Source: Rhynchonema sp. JSB1_4
Lineage: Eukaryota > Nematoda > Chromadorea > Monhysterida > Xyalidae
Assembly (NCBI GenBank): GCA_030248065.1
Contig: JASAMV010007005.1
Location: 48,273-112,272 of the forward strand
Direction: 5' to 3'
DNA: 64,000 bases
Positions 24,401 to 36,684 of this stretch are shown here, in pieces (position 1 is the stretch's first letter; each line of letters starts with the position of its first letter). Both the position numbers and the translations under genes were made by a program. Below the pieces are notes generated by a model. The model was given only the letters and a program-made list of their open reading frames with translations, made no database searches and was not told the origin of the DNA.

Positions 24401-27400
24401 TTATTACCAATACCAGGTACTAACTGTGCGCGAAGTGCAATCAGACCAATAAATATTTTTTGTCGATGTCGACCAAACACCAAAGGTTTCGATGGAATTT
24501 AGTGGAAGGAACGAAGAAGCCGCGCAGCGCATTTTTTTCGTTTCTAAGGTTTTCGAACCTTAAAAGATGCTGTATAAATGCTAAATTTAGGAAATAAGGG
24601 CTCAAAATGTTAGGTGCAAGCTTGCACCTATCCCTGAATTTTTAGGTGCAATTCTGATTTTTTAGGTGCAAATTGCACCTAAAAAGTGTCTAAAAAAACT
24701 ATGTACACGTTGCAGAATGCAAAGTGGAGCATGATGATTTTCTCTTTCTATTCGTTTTGAATACACAACACCTTCGAAATCGGGCTCGTGTTGGGGTAGT
24801 TTGCCTTTACTTTCTTTCGAGGCTTGCTGACCAATTACAATCCAAGCAAAGAGCACGCCCATTGACTATTTGGCAAAACATTTTCGCGTTCATCAAAAAG
24901 AGTGTCACCGTGTTATCTATCATCGCTGTTACAAACTGGAATAATCCTGGATATAAACTAATACCAAGGCTGTGCCGGAACCAGACCACCCACCGGCCGC
25001 AGAGTGCCAATTTTACGACAAACAGATTTGCATCCAGAAACAACATCAGAACAATCACTCACACATCCAGCTGTGACAGCGGTTCGCGTCCAACTGGTAC
25101 GTTGACCGAACGAAAGAAGTTGCCACCCGTGAATTCGTCCTTCTCCGCTTTTCGCTTGCCCAACTTCCATTTCTGAAAACAAAATGAAAGGCATTGAGAT
25201 GGAACTGGACAAGCAAGGTGACAACAGTTAATTTCACTACTTTCTTCTTGTCTTCAAAGACTGGCGGTGCACCAGGACATTGCTAGTGCGAGTGGGCCAG
25301 ATAACCACGTGTTCCAAAAGAGGTGAGAGCAGATCTGATTGTTCGCAACATAAAAATGATTTTGAAAAAATACAAAATCGACCTTTTCATCAGTGCACGT
25401 GACGAAATGCATCCACACCTCCGATCGGTTCATAACGGGATGTCGACAGATTTTATCGACCCAAAGTTGGAGGATTTGTTTGCGATGCTCAATTAAATCG
25501 TCTTGGAAATTGCCTGAAAGGTTTTCTTGGTCCTTTTCGTTTTCGTACTGTCTAATGAATGACGAAAAAACACCGACCGGAGACTTGTTTCTCGGGCAAC
25601 GGCGGTATGAGCGTGAGGGTGAATTTTTCTTCCAGTCGCTCTCTCAGCCAATCGAAATGTTTGTACCGTCGACTAACTTGAATACCAGTGATCTGAAAAG
25701 AAAAGGCTTGCCTTACTTCCAGCTTGAACAAGATAACAACACAAAACAGAAAGAAGTAAAATAGCCCATACCGACGGTGTGAGTTGATAGGCAATGAAAC
25801 TCTTGAGTCCCTTCAATTTTGATTCCTTCTTCGGTTTGTCGACTGTGCACGTGTAGACAGAGTCGGGCGGTGCTGACCATCGGGGACCGCCCGTTGTTTG
25901 CTGGAAAAACGCAAAACATACGGTCATTTTGATATGAACCGCAACAAATATTTTGATCTGTATCAAACTGGTGATCGGATCGAATAGAAACAGTGACGCG
26001 AGTTTTGCGTGGAGTACTTCGAGACCAGCTAAGCAAACCAATTTGACCAGTTAAGGTAGTTCCCAATAAGGAAGGCATGGCACCAAGGCAAGACGAATCA
26101 GATCCGATCACCAGTTAGATCGCGGGCAACATCGTCCTCAAATGCAATAGGCGCAGTTCTTCCCAAATCTGCTTTGTTCACGTCAACTCACCACTATTTC
26201 ATATCTTTCCTGAGGCACAGCGTTCAGCTTGACGGTGTTCAGCACGTACGCCTCCGTCCCGGTCTTGACGAAATTGGAAAACCTGAAGGAAACGAAAAAA
26301 TGTAATGCGGATTTCTTCTTAAAAATGCATTGCTCCAGCAGGCGCCAGAATTCATGAGCGGGCAACGTCGGATGATTAGCTGGGTTAGCGGGAAATTGAT
26401 CCGTCATTTTTCGGGCTTTTCTTTTCACTGTGACAACGTGTGTGTACAGCAAAACAAATTCAGCAAGATGGGTGCGACTAGTGTATCCGCAGCTCAACTG
26501 TAACGCAAGCAAACGTTAGTTAGGTACTTGAGTCGGATCTGGGAGGATTACATTAAAATTATTAGGTAGATTAACTAAGCCTTTGAAATGTAGCAACATG
26601 AAAAGAACCAAAACAGCAAATGATAAAACCGGGCTTGTGAGCAGCGGCAACGCGCAAAAACAACCGCAATTGTAAAGTGATTAATGCGTGGTGCGAAACC
26701 TTTCAAAGTAAAACAATGCCAGCTCAAGGGTTGTGGAATAAAAACGCGTACAAAAAGTGTAATTTGTTTGCAATCACGTCAATCAGCCAAGCCAAAAAAC
26801 TCACCGATACGATAGGCCACCGAGAAACGAATCAGACCTCACGTAGAAGACACTATGTACAATTTACAGCCATATTGTTCATTTGTTAGTACTCTTCTAT
26901 TCTGCATTTGTGTTAGTAAAGTGCTCAAGGAAAGGATAGTGAATAATGCAGATATAGGTACAAAGCGAATAGTGCGTCCCAGAACCGTTGCCGTTATCAA
27001 TCAGGCAACAGCTTGTGACACGGGCATCTGTTGTGGTTGATCCAGGCAGATATCAAACTGGGCGATCGGATCGGATCAAGTATACTGATCACATCAATGA
27101 ATCTATGAATTACACCAGGTCCAAGCACCTCAATATGATTGGTGCACAACCGATGCGATCACCGAGTTTGATAAAGGCCCAATTTTCGCTTTAATTTGCA
27201 ATGATCCAATCGCGACTCACCTATTGAAACTCTTTCTAACAGTGGCCTTTCCCTCCTGCCCGACATGCGGTGCACTCGGATAGCGTTCTACCTTGTTGGA
27301 GCCCATCTGTGACCCACCGGCAGATGTGTGCGTCGGCACTTGGTCCTGCAACAGCAACAAGAATGCTTTTGGCGCTCAACTGAACATCAGGTGTGCAGAA

Positions 27401-30400
27401 ATTGTGGGTGGCACATATTGAGTGGTACCTTAACTCGGTCCAACTGAACAGAATAAAATCAGTGCTTCATATAGTCTTATAATCACCATCTCATTCGAAA
27501 TGGGCGTGCCACTACTCTAAACTCAAGTCTGGGAACAAAGAAAACACGACGTGCCATTGCGCCAATTTTGCGTAGAGAAACAGTTGACACACAGTGAAGA
27601 CATCAAACAAGGCTTGCAGGTTGTTTCTTGACCGATCTCACAATTCTACACGCCAGAACACGCACACACGTCGATTCATTGTTATCAAACTCGGTGATCG
27701 AGTGACATACTGTCGTGGTCTCAATCTGAAAATATAGCGACATTCGCGTGCCGTAACCAAGACGGACCCAAAGAGATTACGCAGTTTATGAGCAGCACAT
27801 CAACGGACGATACAAGAACAGCAAAGGCACAGCACACAGACACGGCACACAACATCGAACCGTGCTCGTATGACCATGACGATTGCCATCCAACGGATGA
27901 CGACCTGTGATCTGATCGACTTTCGTTGTCGGTTCATCGACGACCATTTGCGCAGTGCTGAACTGGACCGGTGCGACGGCTCCGCCGAACACCAACGTGA
28001 CCCGGGCATCGTCAGAGTCTGATGATGTCAGACGGGTGGTGCGACGCGACGTCACTTGTGACGAGCTGGTCACTGGCCCTGACACTGACGAGGCCTGGTG
28101 TATTTCGAATGTGGTTACTTCAATGGACTCTGAGGCTATCCGAGGGCACCAACCATGGACTATGCCGAAAGTATAAAATCTTGAATCAGACTCGTTGGCA
28201 TGCCGAAGAAAGACAAATTTTGGACCGCCAGATACACATAAACACAAAGCAAACCAGCAGCACAATATAATGATAAAACCACGAAGGCATGCATGCGTGA
28301 AGCGCGACTTTTCACGCGATCACTCCTTGTGCGTGCGCGCTGCTTGCGGCACAAATAACAGATTTTCACGCTGCATGGAAGGCCCTGAATTGGAAAGATC
28401 AAATTACAAACAGCACAAATTCTGTTCCATGAACGCGCGTTGTCAGCGATCCGGACAGACACAAACCACAACGGGCTCGTGAACAATCGAGCTCGCATAG
28501 CAAAGTTGTTGGTCCAGTTTGGGTATTTTGTGGAGCAACACTGGAAGTTGCGCATTTTTCACGCTCATGGAATTCAATCGTTCTCTTTGCGTGCGGGCGG
28601 GCAATTGCAGCAGCGCACGCGCAGAAAGTCTTGTTCAACCAGAATTACTGAACAAAATGTTTGCTGCGAAACGACAAGAACTCTATATATAACTGATTAG
28701 CTTGTGACATAAGCACAAGGCGGAAACAACAACAACGTGCAGATGAAAAAGGAACCACGCAAAGCAAAAACCGTGGTTGGCGGCATTCCGGATGCAGCGC
28801 AGTGTTTCTACTTACTATATGAAACAGTGATGCCAGAAAATGTCAGGAACAAGTATATTGCAATTGTTAGAACAGCGGGATCCATAACAGTGGTTTTCCA
28901 AAGTGAAGGGATCGTCGATTGCGGTGGTGCAGGCCAACAAGCCAACCTGATGTGCAAGATCGTGGCTTTATTCGAAAAACACCGTCCACTGTTTCGCCAC
29001 ACGCTATTCTATAGTTGTTCCGTCGTAGTCTTACCAAACAACCGTTGTGTTTGTATGCATACATACATACAATACAATGACATCGACAAGCATTCACGCA
29101 CCCGCCATCCCGACTCAGCACTCTGCGAACGTTTCGCATGGAATTTGTGATTATCGCCACGGTCGCCGGATTTGCCGAAACGTTGCCACCAGTGTCTGCG
29201 TTGTGTCTTGCCCTCTTTGGCACTGGCAGGCTGCGTCGGGGGGAGTGCAGGTTGACTCGCACTGGTCACAGTGTCCAACGAAAGGTCATCCGCGGATGCT
29301 GATGTGTCTCGCTTACCCATACGAGGCATCACGACTGGTTCATTTGGTGTTTTATTTGACTTGTTTTCATCAATATAGTCCAAAGTTGGACTGGGCGGAA
29401 TGACTATATTCAGCGGAGGGGGCAATGGGGGCCGCGCTTCCACGTGTGCCTCCCATGTGGAAGTCTGCTTCTTAATTGATGTATCCAGACTGCCACGTCG
29501 AGTCTCAACTAGCTCTTGTTGCATTAGACTCTGTTTCCGCAGCACATCATCGTGACTACCTCGTCGCGATTTCTTGCCTCCATTTTTTACTGACGTCGTT
29601 GTCGTCGCTGGCTGCGCGCTGCCACTGCTTCGTCTCGAGCCGGACCCTTTAGCACCATTCGATTCCGACGCGGTGCCCTTGTCCTTGTCCCTTTCCTTGT
29701 CCTTCTCCTTTGCCGCCGCCCGGGCCTTTGCTGCTCGATTATAGCGGTAGTGAGTCTGGTTGTCGCCCGAAGTTGGCACGAATATCATTGTGTCGGCCGG
29801 CGATTATTGTACGGGAAATTGAGTACTTGTTCTCGTTGAGTCTTATCTCAGATTTATTAGCTGTGTACACGCAAATGGACGTTGATATGGTAGCCTCGAC
29901 AGTGTCGGTGAAGATGCTACAAGATCAAAAGATTTGATTGCTACGCGTTTGATTAGTTATGCACGCAACAGTGAGCACTGCCCACGGTTGGACATGCTAT
30001 AGCAGCACAAACATAAAATTAATGACGCGTGACCGTAAAATGGCAACATTCTCAATTTTTCGGGTATATGCTGTTCGTTTGATCAGAAAAGCCGTGATAC
30101 TGTAACTCACACTACGAAACGATGCTAGGAGAGACCCTCAACAGGAGAAACCACGGAACTCGAGACACAGGACTTGCCCCGTTTCAAAATTCTGACTTCA
30201 AAAGCAATACACGGCTTGTCAGCAAGTGGTTTGTCAAAAAACATTATGATGTTGCAATATAAATGCATATTCGCGACTATACCCGACGCATACTATCCAA
30301 ATCCAAGAAGTTTTGAATGGCTAAGTGCACGTTGTATCAGTTTCGGAGGAGCAACTGCAAGCAGCAGCAAGGCATTATATTAAGTTATTCCGGTCGTATG

Positions 30401-33400
30401 TTAGTCTCATGGAATTGACATTGGAGGCAGATCAGATTGTAGCAAGCATAGCATCCGGTTAGCTTGACCAAGTTTGGTCATCTAGTATTGCTCAAAGGGA
30501 CCTAAATTTGGGCAACCCAGAATAATGTACAGATGTGAACCTGATCCACCAAGTAGAACTCCCAGACTGTGAAGCTCACTCTTGGAGTATCAGGGAATTC
30601 TCGTTTATAACTATAATGGGATTCTGATACTGCATTGCACCAAGATAAGAATGTAAAAGCAGCGATATCTGTCGATGTGTGCTTGACTGCATGATATACA
30701 TTGACTGCTGCTGTGGTGGATGGGGCTGGAGCACTAGATTGCAAAACCAAATGAACCATATGCAAAGACATCCATTGTGAATTGTGATTGGGCTGTAAAT
30801 GTAAGTAAAGCAACGCGTGTCTGACTAAAAGCAATGCCGGATCATACAAAGTCAAGAATGGCATCAGAGCTTGAATTGAACCACCATAATGCTCGTTGAA
30901 AGCAAGGCCGGACTGTCGTGCAAGCAAGGAAAGGCGTCCATCTGGTACCATATCGGGGTTGAATAAGTGCACCCGAACGACAAAATCTGTGTTCGTATGC
31001 CTTGTTGACCCGACGTGACTAATAACAATATTATACCACGAACAACAGTACAACTGCATCAGCAAGAAGGCCCACACACAAACAAAGTAGGGACAGCAGC
31101 GCAAACTTAGAAAACGTACAATATGACAGCAAAAGTGCACTGCTAAGATACATAAGTACCGAAAAGCGTCCCCCGTTCGACCATCTTCGACCCACGCATC
31201 CAAACTGATGGTAATGAATGTCCCATTGCTGCAGCGCACACACTTGTGGCACATGGCAACCACATGCCAAACGAGCTATGGGCAAACTTCAAACAGCTAG
31301 CTTTACAGTTGGTTTGGCCGGGTGAGTGTAAAAACGCTGAAGAACCGGCGCTTCAAACTTACGGACACAGGGCGCTACTTTAGCTTTCAGGGGGAAATGC
31401 CGATGCAGATATCTACAAAACCGACTACGGATCGTAAACATCAACGGTTAGGCTGTATGTAAGCGGACTGACTGACTACCGGATGACGATACGACTTCTA
31501 GGTTTGGTTAGCGGCGGGCGGTAGTTTATTACAGGACAGAAAAAAGAGAAAAGTGGTCATGCTCTGCTGAGTGAACAGCAGCGAACGACAATTTATGTTG
31601 TTTGTCATGGTCTTGAAGTTCGAGAAATGTCCGGTCGAACGGTGCTTGAGATTTGGCGGCATTTGGTTGTCAAGTTGAGTTGATGACGACACGAAAACAA
31701 AGGCCAGAATTGGAATTTGTGATCGCGATGTGAGGGTTTAGCAGATACTCCTGATCGACTTGGCATGGTTTCCATGTCAGTTCACAAAACAAGTCTCTTC
31801 CGGTACAGTTGCTGTGCAAATACAACGCGGAACTGGAGCCGCCGCACCGTTCGCAAATAGTTGCGAAACCGGCGGTGCAGAAGAAATAAATATGGTTCAA
31901 AGCCTCGACCGAACCAACCGAAACCGAGTCGCCCACAGGCACAAAATTAGCCAAAAACAGTCAGTCAGTTATACTTAGCCGTTCAGTCACTCAAAGTATG
32001 CCAAAGTCAAACAAACAAGCATCCATAACGGAAATGGCATAATGATGAAGGACGACGGTCGCACACGAACCACAACGACCAAAACTACAGCATCGGCGGC
32101 ATAGCACATGTGTGGCCCGTTGATAACGACTGGAGTGGTTTTGGACCAAGGATGTCAACAATATACGAAAACAATAGCGAACCGACATTCGAACAAGAAA
32201 GGGAAATTTGCGGAAACGCAATTCCTTTATAAAAAATGAAACTAATGCCTGACGCATGATGCTACCGCGCCGGTTCAAACGATTGCACGACAAAGGCGGT
32301 AATTCGTAAACCGAAATATTTCACAGTCCGGCATATGACACAAAAGTATTGCTGCACAATTACCGACGTACTGTAAAGTTCAAACTTCGAGCACCTCTAT
32401 GCCATCTTCGTGTATTCTGTGATGATCTACTACAATACAAATCATAACAAGTAGTCCATTTGCTGATAAAGATCGCAACATCTGACAGTCAACGGAAATA
32501 ATAGCTTCCAGCTACCACCGATCAGATGACTGACGAAACACAGCATTTACCAGCACACATGAACATCTGCGATCATTTTCAGCTTCAGGCAAAGCAGCCA
32601 CAGCTGCGATAGTCCGGCAGAGCAGCACATCGGAGAAGACAAAGAAGCATAACGCAAACGCAGCAACTGCTACTTGCTTCACGACAAAAGAAAGTAGCAT
32701 TTATGTGATGAATGACCACTCATGCATGCCGCTGCCACCACGCCATAGAACACGCATAATCACAGAGCAAAAGCGACAAAACGAACTCAGATTTTGTGAC
32801 ACCACCGCCGGTACAGGCAATACGTAGCTTGAGAAGGTTACTAAACTGTGTTTGGGATGTTTGCATTTATGGTTACATAAGTGGACGCAGAGCTGAAAAC
32901 GTGGCAAAACGCTGATACTCAGCGTGTGGCAACGGGCGCACTTGCAAAACAGCGTGAAATTATCCTTGAACCACTCTTCAGCTTTGCAACAAAAAACCAG
33001 TGCAGTGCATCACATAGCCATTCACAAATCAGAGGGAACCATCATCATGCATTCAATGGGCAAGCATGTTCAAGCACCCTTGACAAAAACAACAACGTCG
33101 CCACTGTCTCAAGCACTCAACAAACACGCACACAATGTCTCGGTCACGTGACCGTAAGCATAATAACTATAAAAAGATCAAGACGGGCACACAGACACAT
33201 CAGGTGTCGAATCCTTCTTGCAAGAAAACGGTAGTAAACCAAGCAGTAAGTAAGCATTGTGCCAACCTCATCTTCAACATCGGAGTCGAAATCAGCAAAT
33301 GGATCAACACTGTCTTGCGATTCACGTGGCGCTTGACTGGGCGTGCTGCAGTAATAATGGCAGTGCAACATGGCAAAGTGTGCCCAATCGCCCTAATCTG

Positions 33401-36400
33401 CGAATCGAAAATCTCAAGAGGACAGACAAAACGCAACTTCAGTTCATTTTCATTTCCCAACCTGTAGGAATGTGTCACAACGCCATTCGAATGCTGAGGC
33501 CGCTGCGGATAGTTGTTGCTGGTGACGGGGGCCGGTGAGGCAAAACCGGCCGGTAATGGAGGCGGCGGGGCAGCGGGTGGACCAGTCTGGTATTGCGACA
33601 TCAGCTGGAAGAATATGACCTGACGTGACCTTTCCGGCAAAAATGTTGGCAAAACGAAATGTGATGGCTTGCAGAATTTTCTTATTATTGTCAAACAAGA
33701 ACAATTCATCCATCATAAGTGATTGCATTTATGATTAAACTCTGAGCAGTACGAGCAACCGTTGTCAATGCAACGTTCACAATGTCGTTGTGTTTTGTGC
33801 ACTGTCGTCTTTTTCTTTCTTCCATAACTGTAGTTAGTTTGTAACAGTTTGTGTCGGTAGAAGTACGTGTGCATAGGTATGCTCATTATGCCATCAAGCT
33901 ACAAGGTATGGCAAGACTACCACACGTTTATTCCATGTGCAGTAACCGAGATGTAACATGAACAAAACAGGAACACACAATGCAAACAAACATATGCCGA
34001 TAAATAACCTCTACTACTGTATATCTAATCTTTTTCGTCCAATTTGTCCATGATGCCAGTCTTATAATAATTGCAGCTACTCGACAAGTGTTTAGCACGG
34101 TGTTCCAACGACAGATACCTCAGTGGAACATCAGGTTTATATGCCGGCGTGTGCAATGGCTCCATCGGCGGCTTGCGCCTTATGCCAAGCACCACAGCAG
34201 CTTTCGTTGGTGGTGACTCGTCGCCGAGTTCACACAGTCGCGCTGCACATTCAGCCGCTTGGGTCAGCAGCTGACGGGTATGGGGGTCGACTGGCTGTCG
34301 GCTTTTCGATTTCTTTTTGTTGTTGCCAACATTGTTAGTATTCTGTTGGTTGGAAGGTTTTTGGTGAATGTCGGGATGATGGGCATTGGAACTCTTCGGC
34401 GTGCAAGGCTCCAACGGAGGCGCGAATTTCTTCGATTGATTTCGCAGTTCTGCCTTAATTGTGACCGACTTGTGCCTGCTGGATGCACATTTTGGTTTGG
34501 CGACTTCCGAATCGGACATACGGCACATGTGCACGTGTTTCTGTGGTATGGCTTTGGCGGTAGTCTTGTCATTTTTGTGTTTGTGCAAGATCGGTGCCGG
34601 CGGTTGCGCCGGGCCAGTGTCAGTGAATGTCATTAATCCAGCTGATTGCGCGATCATTGCTGCCAGTGCACCGCCCTCTTTATGTGACTGACGACGTCGG
34701 TCCAACGAAATCCGGCCGTACTGCTTCTCCACCGTTTCGCGCATTCGACGTGAGAACAGCATTTCGATATCAATTTTCGTGTTGAGGCAGTTCTATTTAT
34801 CAACTCGACGGTGATAATCGTAACAGCAGCTGTATGGTAACGCATAAAATGATATTGGGTTTTGTGGTCACACAAAGAACATGAATTGAATTCACTGAAC
34901 TGGCTTGTATCCCAAGCCCACACATATCCTGTTCTGCTCACTTGCCAATGAAAAAAATGACAAGATAAAGAAACGCTCACAAGGATGCAATTGGCATTTT
35001 CGCCAAACATGATCATGATATGACTATCAGTCTCTGACGAGCAAGAACTGAGTAGGCATGTCCAGAGAATGCTAATTTTTTAAGCAAGTGACAGTACCCA
35101 GTAGCGGTTGGGCTGGTAATAGAAAAATGATTACAAGCCTTCAAGCACAAGACATAAGGCGTGCTCCACGCTGTGCATGTCCGGAATAAAAACAATTTCG
35201 CAGCATGGTGCAGAGCGCAGTTGTTCTCTTTCTCTGCGTGAAGTTGCCACTAAAAACAAGAGCTTGCAAGAAACTTGAAACTTTAGTTCCTGGTTGGGTG
35301 CCGTTTAGGCATTATTGTAATGGGTAATCCTGACCATACTGATAGTTATTAGATTGCCTTCGACTGACTTCTATTATTTATGTCAGCACAGAGAACACAA
35401 ATCCGAAACCGTGGTTTAAAATAGAACATCCGAAAGTTTTTTCTGTTTCAGAGGTTAGCATTTGAAGCGCACCAACAGTTGTTGCAGAAAGTCGGGCTCG
35501 AGAGGACCCTCTAGCAATCGTATAATCTTGTTTTCGCCCGCCCAAACCAGTAGGACGACATTTAATCAAAGCAATTGAGCGGAAGACAGCTCCTGCGATT
35601 ACAGCCGCACATGGGGTCATTTCAGATTGCATGGGTGGCCTCCAAAAAGGCTAACTCAAGTTGACATCAGTGTTGACGACAAAACAAGCAACCGAACGAG
35701 ATAATAAAATTAAAAAAGCACTATACTCGTACTTACACACACGAAAATGATAAAAACTGAGATCTCTTCAATTCCAAATTTAACTCAGCAACAAAACCAA
35801 GTTGGTATACAGTACACTGTTCGACTGTTGTAATTGTATCTTGACTGATCATGTGTGTGTTATGCTTAGGTGCGAGACCCGCAATCCAAGAGTGCTAACG
35901 TGCTTGAATGCAATTTACAGGCCCAATTCAGTATACGACTCCCTGGTTGCTCGTATTGGCCAGAGCGCAAATTGATCATGCGAATAAAAACACTGATGTG
36001 TGCAACTTTATAGCTGGACCGAACCAATAAAACGGCAAACCTGGACGTAGGATTCGGGGAACAGCCCCTGATGACCGTATGAATTCGAACCTTCCCACCA
36101 GCCGTCGCCCACATCCTGATTAACAAAATGCGATGTATAGTTCAAAAGTGGACAGAGAAGTAGTTCAAACACGGAAAAGTTTGACTGCATGGCATGTGCA
36201 GGTTCCTACCCAAAGCGAAAAATGTCACTGTTTCATTATGCCAGAAAGTGGCCTTTTAAGCTCAGTTCAAAAAGCTCAGTTGAGCCCAACAACACTTTGC
36301 CGCCTCCACTTCATTCGGACACCACGCTGCCTTGATAAATTACTGTTCTGATTTGGTTTTGTGATGCAAGTTATCGCACCAATTTTGTTTCGACCGGAGC

Positions 36401-36684
36401 AATTCAAAAATACTCGAAGACCCATTTGAAAGAGACCGCCTAATGTTCGAGCAAGACTATCCAACACCGAGACGGGCAAACTTGATAAGCCTGAAAGAAG
36501 AAGACGAACCTGTCTCAATACGGTCAACACTTCACCCGCGTGAATCGAAAGCTCGCCCGACCCGGGTTGTGCTTCGAAATCGAATAAGGCTTGGCACTGA
36601 AAAGTGCGAATAACGCCGCGGTTAAAAATAGAAACAACAAGAACAGCTCTTTAAGTTTGAGACACGCTCACAAACCTGGGTCAT
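21454..36684 (-). CDS. Sorting nexin of the SNX9/18/33 family (SH3-PX-BAR)
   Basis: Eighteen exons, all joined in phase: 36676-36684, 36510-36596, 36041-36115, 33462-33604, 33267-33345, 27221-27345, 26192-26282, 25772-25900, 25578-25692, 25383-25513, 25063-25172, 23644-23747, 23508-23585, 23341-23417, 23148-23237, 22962-23054, 22627-22746, 21454-21501. The predicted protein has 567 residues, in the family's range. An N-terminal SH3 domain (residues about 4-57: [15 protein letters not shown], then GDGWWEG and GLFPESYVQ) is followed by a Pro-rich and acidic linker ([13 protein letters not shown]), a PX domain (about 204-330, with [15 protein letters not shown] and RRYKHFDW for phosphoinositide binding) and a BAR domain to the end ([13 protein letters not shown]-like [16 protein letters not shown]). 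The family bends membranes and couples dynamin and WASP to endocytic vesicles. Start chosen at the ATG giving M-T-Q joined to the SH3 exon. Nematode orthologues are called lst-4. Confidence 0.9.
21690..22573. mobile_element. hAT-like non-autonomous element in the last SNX intron
   Basis: Perfect 14-base terminal inverted repeats TAGGGATCGGCGTC, flanked on both sides by the 8-base duplication GTTCCGAC (21682-21689 and 22574-22581). An 8-base target duplication with short inverted ends is the hAT signature. The 884-base interior has no transposase frame. It lies between sorting nexin exons 17 and 18 and leaves both splice sites intact. Confidence 0.85.
22828..22900 (+). repeat. Dispersed repeat family A copy (near full length)
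   Basis: One of the best copies: GCACTGACGATGACCTGGTG, then CACCGGCAGTCTGTGAAAAC, AGGTTGCAGCGGGCAACC and AAAAACACGCTGCAC. It lies in the intron between sorting nexin exons 16 and 17, antisense to that gene. Confidence 0.75.
23822..24813. mobile_element. 1 kb element with about 38-base inverted ends
   Basis: AGTAAAGGCAAACTACGCCA plus the following CACGAGCCCGATTTCG at the left is matched in reverse complement at 24774-24813. Inside, the word TTAGGTGCAA recurs many times (23955, 24610, 24643, 24662 and others), and CAGGG/CCCTG pairs suggest a second element nested inside. No transposase is visible. It sits in the sorting nexin intron between exons 11 and 12. Confidence 0.65.
25259..25297 (-). 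repeat. Dispersed repeat family A copy
   Basis: Short minus-strand copy (GCACTAGCAATGTCCTGGTG then CACCGCCAG) in the sorting nexin intron between exons 10 and 11. Confidence 0.6.
27786..29788 (-). CDS. Probable alternative first exon of the sorting nexin, or a nested gene
   Basis: An open frame starts with ATG at 29788 and runs to a good donor (CGG|gtgcgt) at 29102: 229 codons, ending in phase 0. Sorting nexin exon 6 (27345) also begins in phase 0, so splicing the two would give an isoform with this new N-terminus in place of the SH3 domain, followed by PX and BAR. The peptide has a Lys/Glu/Asp-rich charged stretch ([12 protein letters not shown]), Ser-rich tracts with R-R-x-S sites (RRGSHDD, RRGSLD), a Pro-rich stretch (RPPLPPPLN) and HWWQRFGK near the end. 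A second open frame (about 28155-27786; Ser/Thr-rich, [13 protein letters not shown]) could be a further exon, which would make this a separate nested gene, but its own donor phase does not fit exon 6. I recognise no domain. Confidence 0.4.
30502..31263 (-). pseudogene. Uninterrupted 253-codon ORF with picorna-like capsid character (possible endogenous viral element)
   Basis: This is the longest intronic frame in the window with no link to the host gene. It lies inside the 6 kb sorting nexin intron between exons 5 and 6, on the same strand. The C-terminal half (about residues 110-235) is rich in beta-strand-like stretches. It has an A-L-M-P-F motif, then alternating hydrophobics, then [14 protein letters not shown], a pattern that in jelly-roll capsids of picorna-like viruses marks the last strands. 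The N-terminal part is Cys-rich and hydrophobic and may not belong. No helicase, protease or polymerase was seen nearby. The assignment rests on pattern only; a chance frame or unrelated gene remains possible. Confidence 0.3.
34025..34762 (-). CDS. Intron-nested single-exon ORF, 245 aa, unknown function
   Basis: Complete frame from ATG (34762) to TAG inside the sorting nexin intron between exons 3 and 4, on the same strand. Exons 3 and 4 join in phase 0 without it, so it is not needed by the host transcript. A hexamer AATAAA (minus strand, about 33925-33930) lies roughly 100 bases after the stop. The protein is basic and hydrophilic with no membrane segment: an N-terminal [12 protein letters not shown], a His/Lys-rich middle, an Asn/Gln/Lys-rich low-complexity part ([15 protein letters not shown]) and a better-ordered C-terminus with [19 protein letters not shown] and [16 protein letters not shown] do not recognise the family. 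A nested gene is the simplest reading. Confidence 0.4.
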   Translation of the reverse strand: MLFSRRMRETVEKQYGRISLDRRRQSHKEGGALAAMIAQSAGLMTFTDTGPAQPPAPILHKHKNDKTTAKAIPQKHVHMCRMSDSEVAKPKCASSRHKSVTIKAELRNQSKKFAPPLEPCTPKSSNAHHPDIHQKPSNQQNTNNVGNNKKKSKSRQPVDPHTRQLLTQAAECAARLCELGDESPPTKAAVVLGIRRKPPMEPLHTPAYKPDVPLRYLSLEHRAKHLSSSCNYYKTGIMDKLDEKD

